DNA of 43,764 bases from Candidatus Poribacteria bacterium. GTDB lineage: Bacteria; Poribacteria; WGA-4E; WGA-3G. The DNA lies in the NCBI GenBank assembly GCA_022824265.1, contig JAJEAG010000047.1, forward strand, positions 1 to 43,764, given 5' to 3'. Made by a program: the position numbers and the translations under genes. Positions 42,700 to 43,764 of the stretch are shown here, piece after piece (within the stretch, counting starts at the first letter, position 1; the number at the start of each line of letters is the position of its first letter). The notes below the pieces were generated by a model. It did no database searches. It saw nothing but the letters and a program-made list of their open reading frames with translations, and was not told the DNA's origin.

Positions 42700-43764
42700 A
42701 TTTTTAGTATGATATGTTCAGCATTGTCGCGGTGGGTTCTACCTCTTGCTTGAGAGTGCCACCGCACCATTTAGAAATGGTATGACAACGTGAAAGGAAC
42801 TGACAATGCGCACCTACAAATACAAGATACAGAACCATAAGCGTAATCGTCTTATGCAAAAAGACTTGCATATCATTGCACATGTCCACAACCATTTTGT
42901 TGCGTTGTGGCAACGCCACTACAGGATATATGGAGAATGCGAAGGCTACAAGCGACCGAGTGCGTTTCGGATGATCAAACATCTGACGAAACTGAAACGT
43001 CTTGAGAAATACCAACACTGGACTATCCCCTATTCTTGGGTGTTGCAAGAGTGTATCCAACGCATTGACAGAGGTTGGCAAAACTTTTTTGAAGGTAGAG
43101 CCAAGCGTCCACCAAAGTTTAGAAGTAGACATAAATACAAGTCCATGACGTTTGATGGTAGCCAAGTCAAAATAGAAACTATTGAGAAAGAAAATGGATG
43201 TCCTGTTGCGAAAATCCGTATCAATAGAAGATGGTATCGTTTCTGGTATAGCCGACCGATTGAAGGCAACATCAAAAGGGTTACCGTCAAGAAAGATTTT
43301 GTAGGGGATTGGTATATCACGCTCACAACAGATGCACAAGTCCTTGAACTCGCACCTAAGACTAGTAGGACAGCAGGGTTTGACTTTGGGCTCAAGCACT
43401 TTCTCACCTGTTCGGATGGCACGAAATATCAATCGCCAGAGTTCTATAAATCTGCTTCTAAACTGGTCAAGCGCGCAAGCCGTGCGTTATCTCGGAAGCA
43501 GAAAGGCAGTAATAATCGCAACCGCGCAAGAAAAGATTTGGCACGTGTGCATCTGAAAGTCAACAGACAACGCGAAGATCATCATTGGAAACTCGCACTT
43601 GAACTTGTCGGAGAGTTTGATGTCTGCTACTTTGAAGACCTCAACCTTGAAGGCATGAAACGCCTTTGGGGTAGAAAGGTATCCGATTACGCATTCGGAG
43701 ACTTCATGCAGAAAATCAAGTGGCAAGCACAAAAACGAGGCAAGCACGTTGCGCAGATTGACCG
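42700..43764 (+). mobile_element. IS200/IS605-family element with TnpB, right end outside window
   Basis: Hairpins at 42729-42765 (GCGGTGG with CCACCGC) and 42766-42781 (ACCATTT with AAATGGT) precede the TnpB gene and could be left-end palindromes. The right end and guide-RNA region lie beyond the window. No TnpA transposase is seen here, so the element may be non-autonomous. The left boundary is approximate. Confidence 0.55.
42806..43764 (+). CDS. tnpB: TnpB RNA-guided nuclease of IS200/IS605 family (3' truncated by window)
   Basis: At least 319 codons are open, with no stop before the window end. The N-terminus is basic (MRTYKYKIQNHKRNRL) with the usual OrfB/TnpB start. RuvC-I Asp is D193 in GFDFGLKHFL and RuvC-II Glu is E277 in CYFEDLNLEGM. 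The RuvC-III Asp and zinc finger lie beyond the window. AAGGAAC precedes the ATG by 6-7 nt. TnpB is a guide-RNA-directed DNA nuclease, ancestor-like to Cas12, that keeps the element in place. Reading frames on the opposite strand over this gene are shadows. Confidence 0.93.
   Translation, partial: MRTYKYKIQNHKRNRLMQKDLHIIAHVHNHFVALWQRHYRIYGECEGYKRPSAFRMIKHLTKLKRLEKYQHWTIPYSWVLQECIQRIDRGWQNFFEGRAKRPPKFRSRHKYKSMTFDGSQVKIETIEKENGCPVAKIRINRRWYRFWYSRPIEGNIKRVTVKKDFVGDWYITLTTDAQVLELAPKTSRTAGFDFGLKHFLTCSDGTKYQSPEFYKSASKLVKRASRALSRKQKGSNNRNRARKDLARVHLKVNRQREDHHWKLALELVGEFDVCYFEDLNLEGMKRLWGRKVSDYAFGDFMQKIKWQAQKRGKHVAQID

Larger units (their letters stand above)
42459..42805. other. Intergenic region before TnpB
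   Basis: About 350 nt with a strong terminator (42499-42538), then hairpins that precede the TnpB gene (42615-42658 and 42729-42781). No other gene is evident. Confidence 0.6.

Noticed and set aside
42704-43432. Long minus-strand ORF opposite TnpB
   Set aside because: It is the shadow of the plus-strand TnpB frame, whose catalytic motifs and ribosome binding site are clear.
43487-43747. Minus-strand ORF near the window end
   Set aside because: Also antisense to TnpB, without independent support.

Overview
The window looks like a chromosomal segment of a free-living or host-associated environmental bacterium with AT-rich DNA. The gene content points to Candidatus Poribacteria or a close relative: several secreted LamG-fold proteins, a phytanoyl-CoA-dioxygenase-like enzyme, a COG3618 amidohydrolase, SMP-30 and ThuA proteins, a PhoX-like protein ending in a YPNPFNPETW-type FlgD-like C-terminus, and IS630 and TnpB elements. 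This placement is an inference from gene families; no rRNA or other phylogenetic marker was compared.

Layout. 1-2750 holds a doubtful gene remnant, a hairpin-rich intergenic element, a LamG protein behind a consensus sigma70-type promoter, and a complete IS630-family element with 38-bp terminal inverted repeats. 2901-9589 is metabolic: a PhyH-like oxygenase, a second LamG protein, an amidohydrolase, malate synthase G, a small membrane-anchored Cys-rich protein and a PfkB (KDG-kinase-like) sugar kinase. 9586-12290 (minus) is a compact four-gene accessory cluster: PD-(D/E)XK NucS-like nuclease, DUF4258 protein, DUF2283 protein and D12-class DNA adenine methyltransferase. 12348-16294 (minus) holds a sugar isomerase/epimerase, a radical SAM/SPASM protein, MsrB and a membrane glycosyltransferase.

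16415-24562 (minus) is a tight run: LarA-like DUF2088 protein, ClpX-like AAA+ ATPase, HemQ/chlorite-dismutase-like protein, GldF-like permease, GldG-like protein and a four-repeat DUF4340 protein. No ABC ATPase for the GldFG pair lies in the window. 24887-31182 (minus) carries LarB, a YtxH protein, a DUF948-like protein, alaS, recX and a ThuA protein. 31648-34893 holds a secreted protein, a tRNA-Val/Cys/Gly cluster with its own consensus promoter, and a compact Rad50-like zinc-hook ATPase with a 68-aa partner. 34939-39691 holds an aminotransferase, a repeat-rich gap, two more LamG proteins, an O-methyltransferase and an SMP-30 protein. 40041-43764 holds the PhoX-like secreted protein, a strong terminator and a TnpB gene cut by the window edge.

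The most striking signal is a short shared C-terminal tail (approximately V-x-[AP]-x-x-K-[LA]-x-T-x-W-G-x-[IL]-K) on five secreted proteins, four with LamG folds and one without. It looks like an uncharacterised sorting or attachment signal. The second is the nuclease/DUF4258/DUF2283/methyltransferase cluster, which may be a small defence or restriction-like module.
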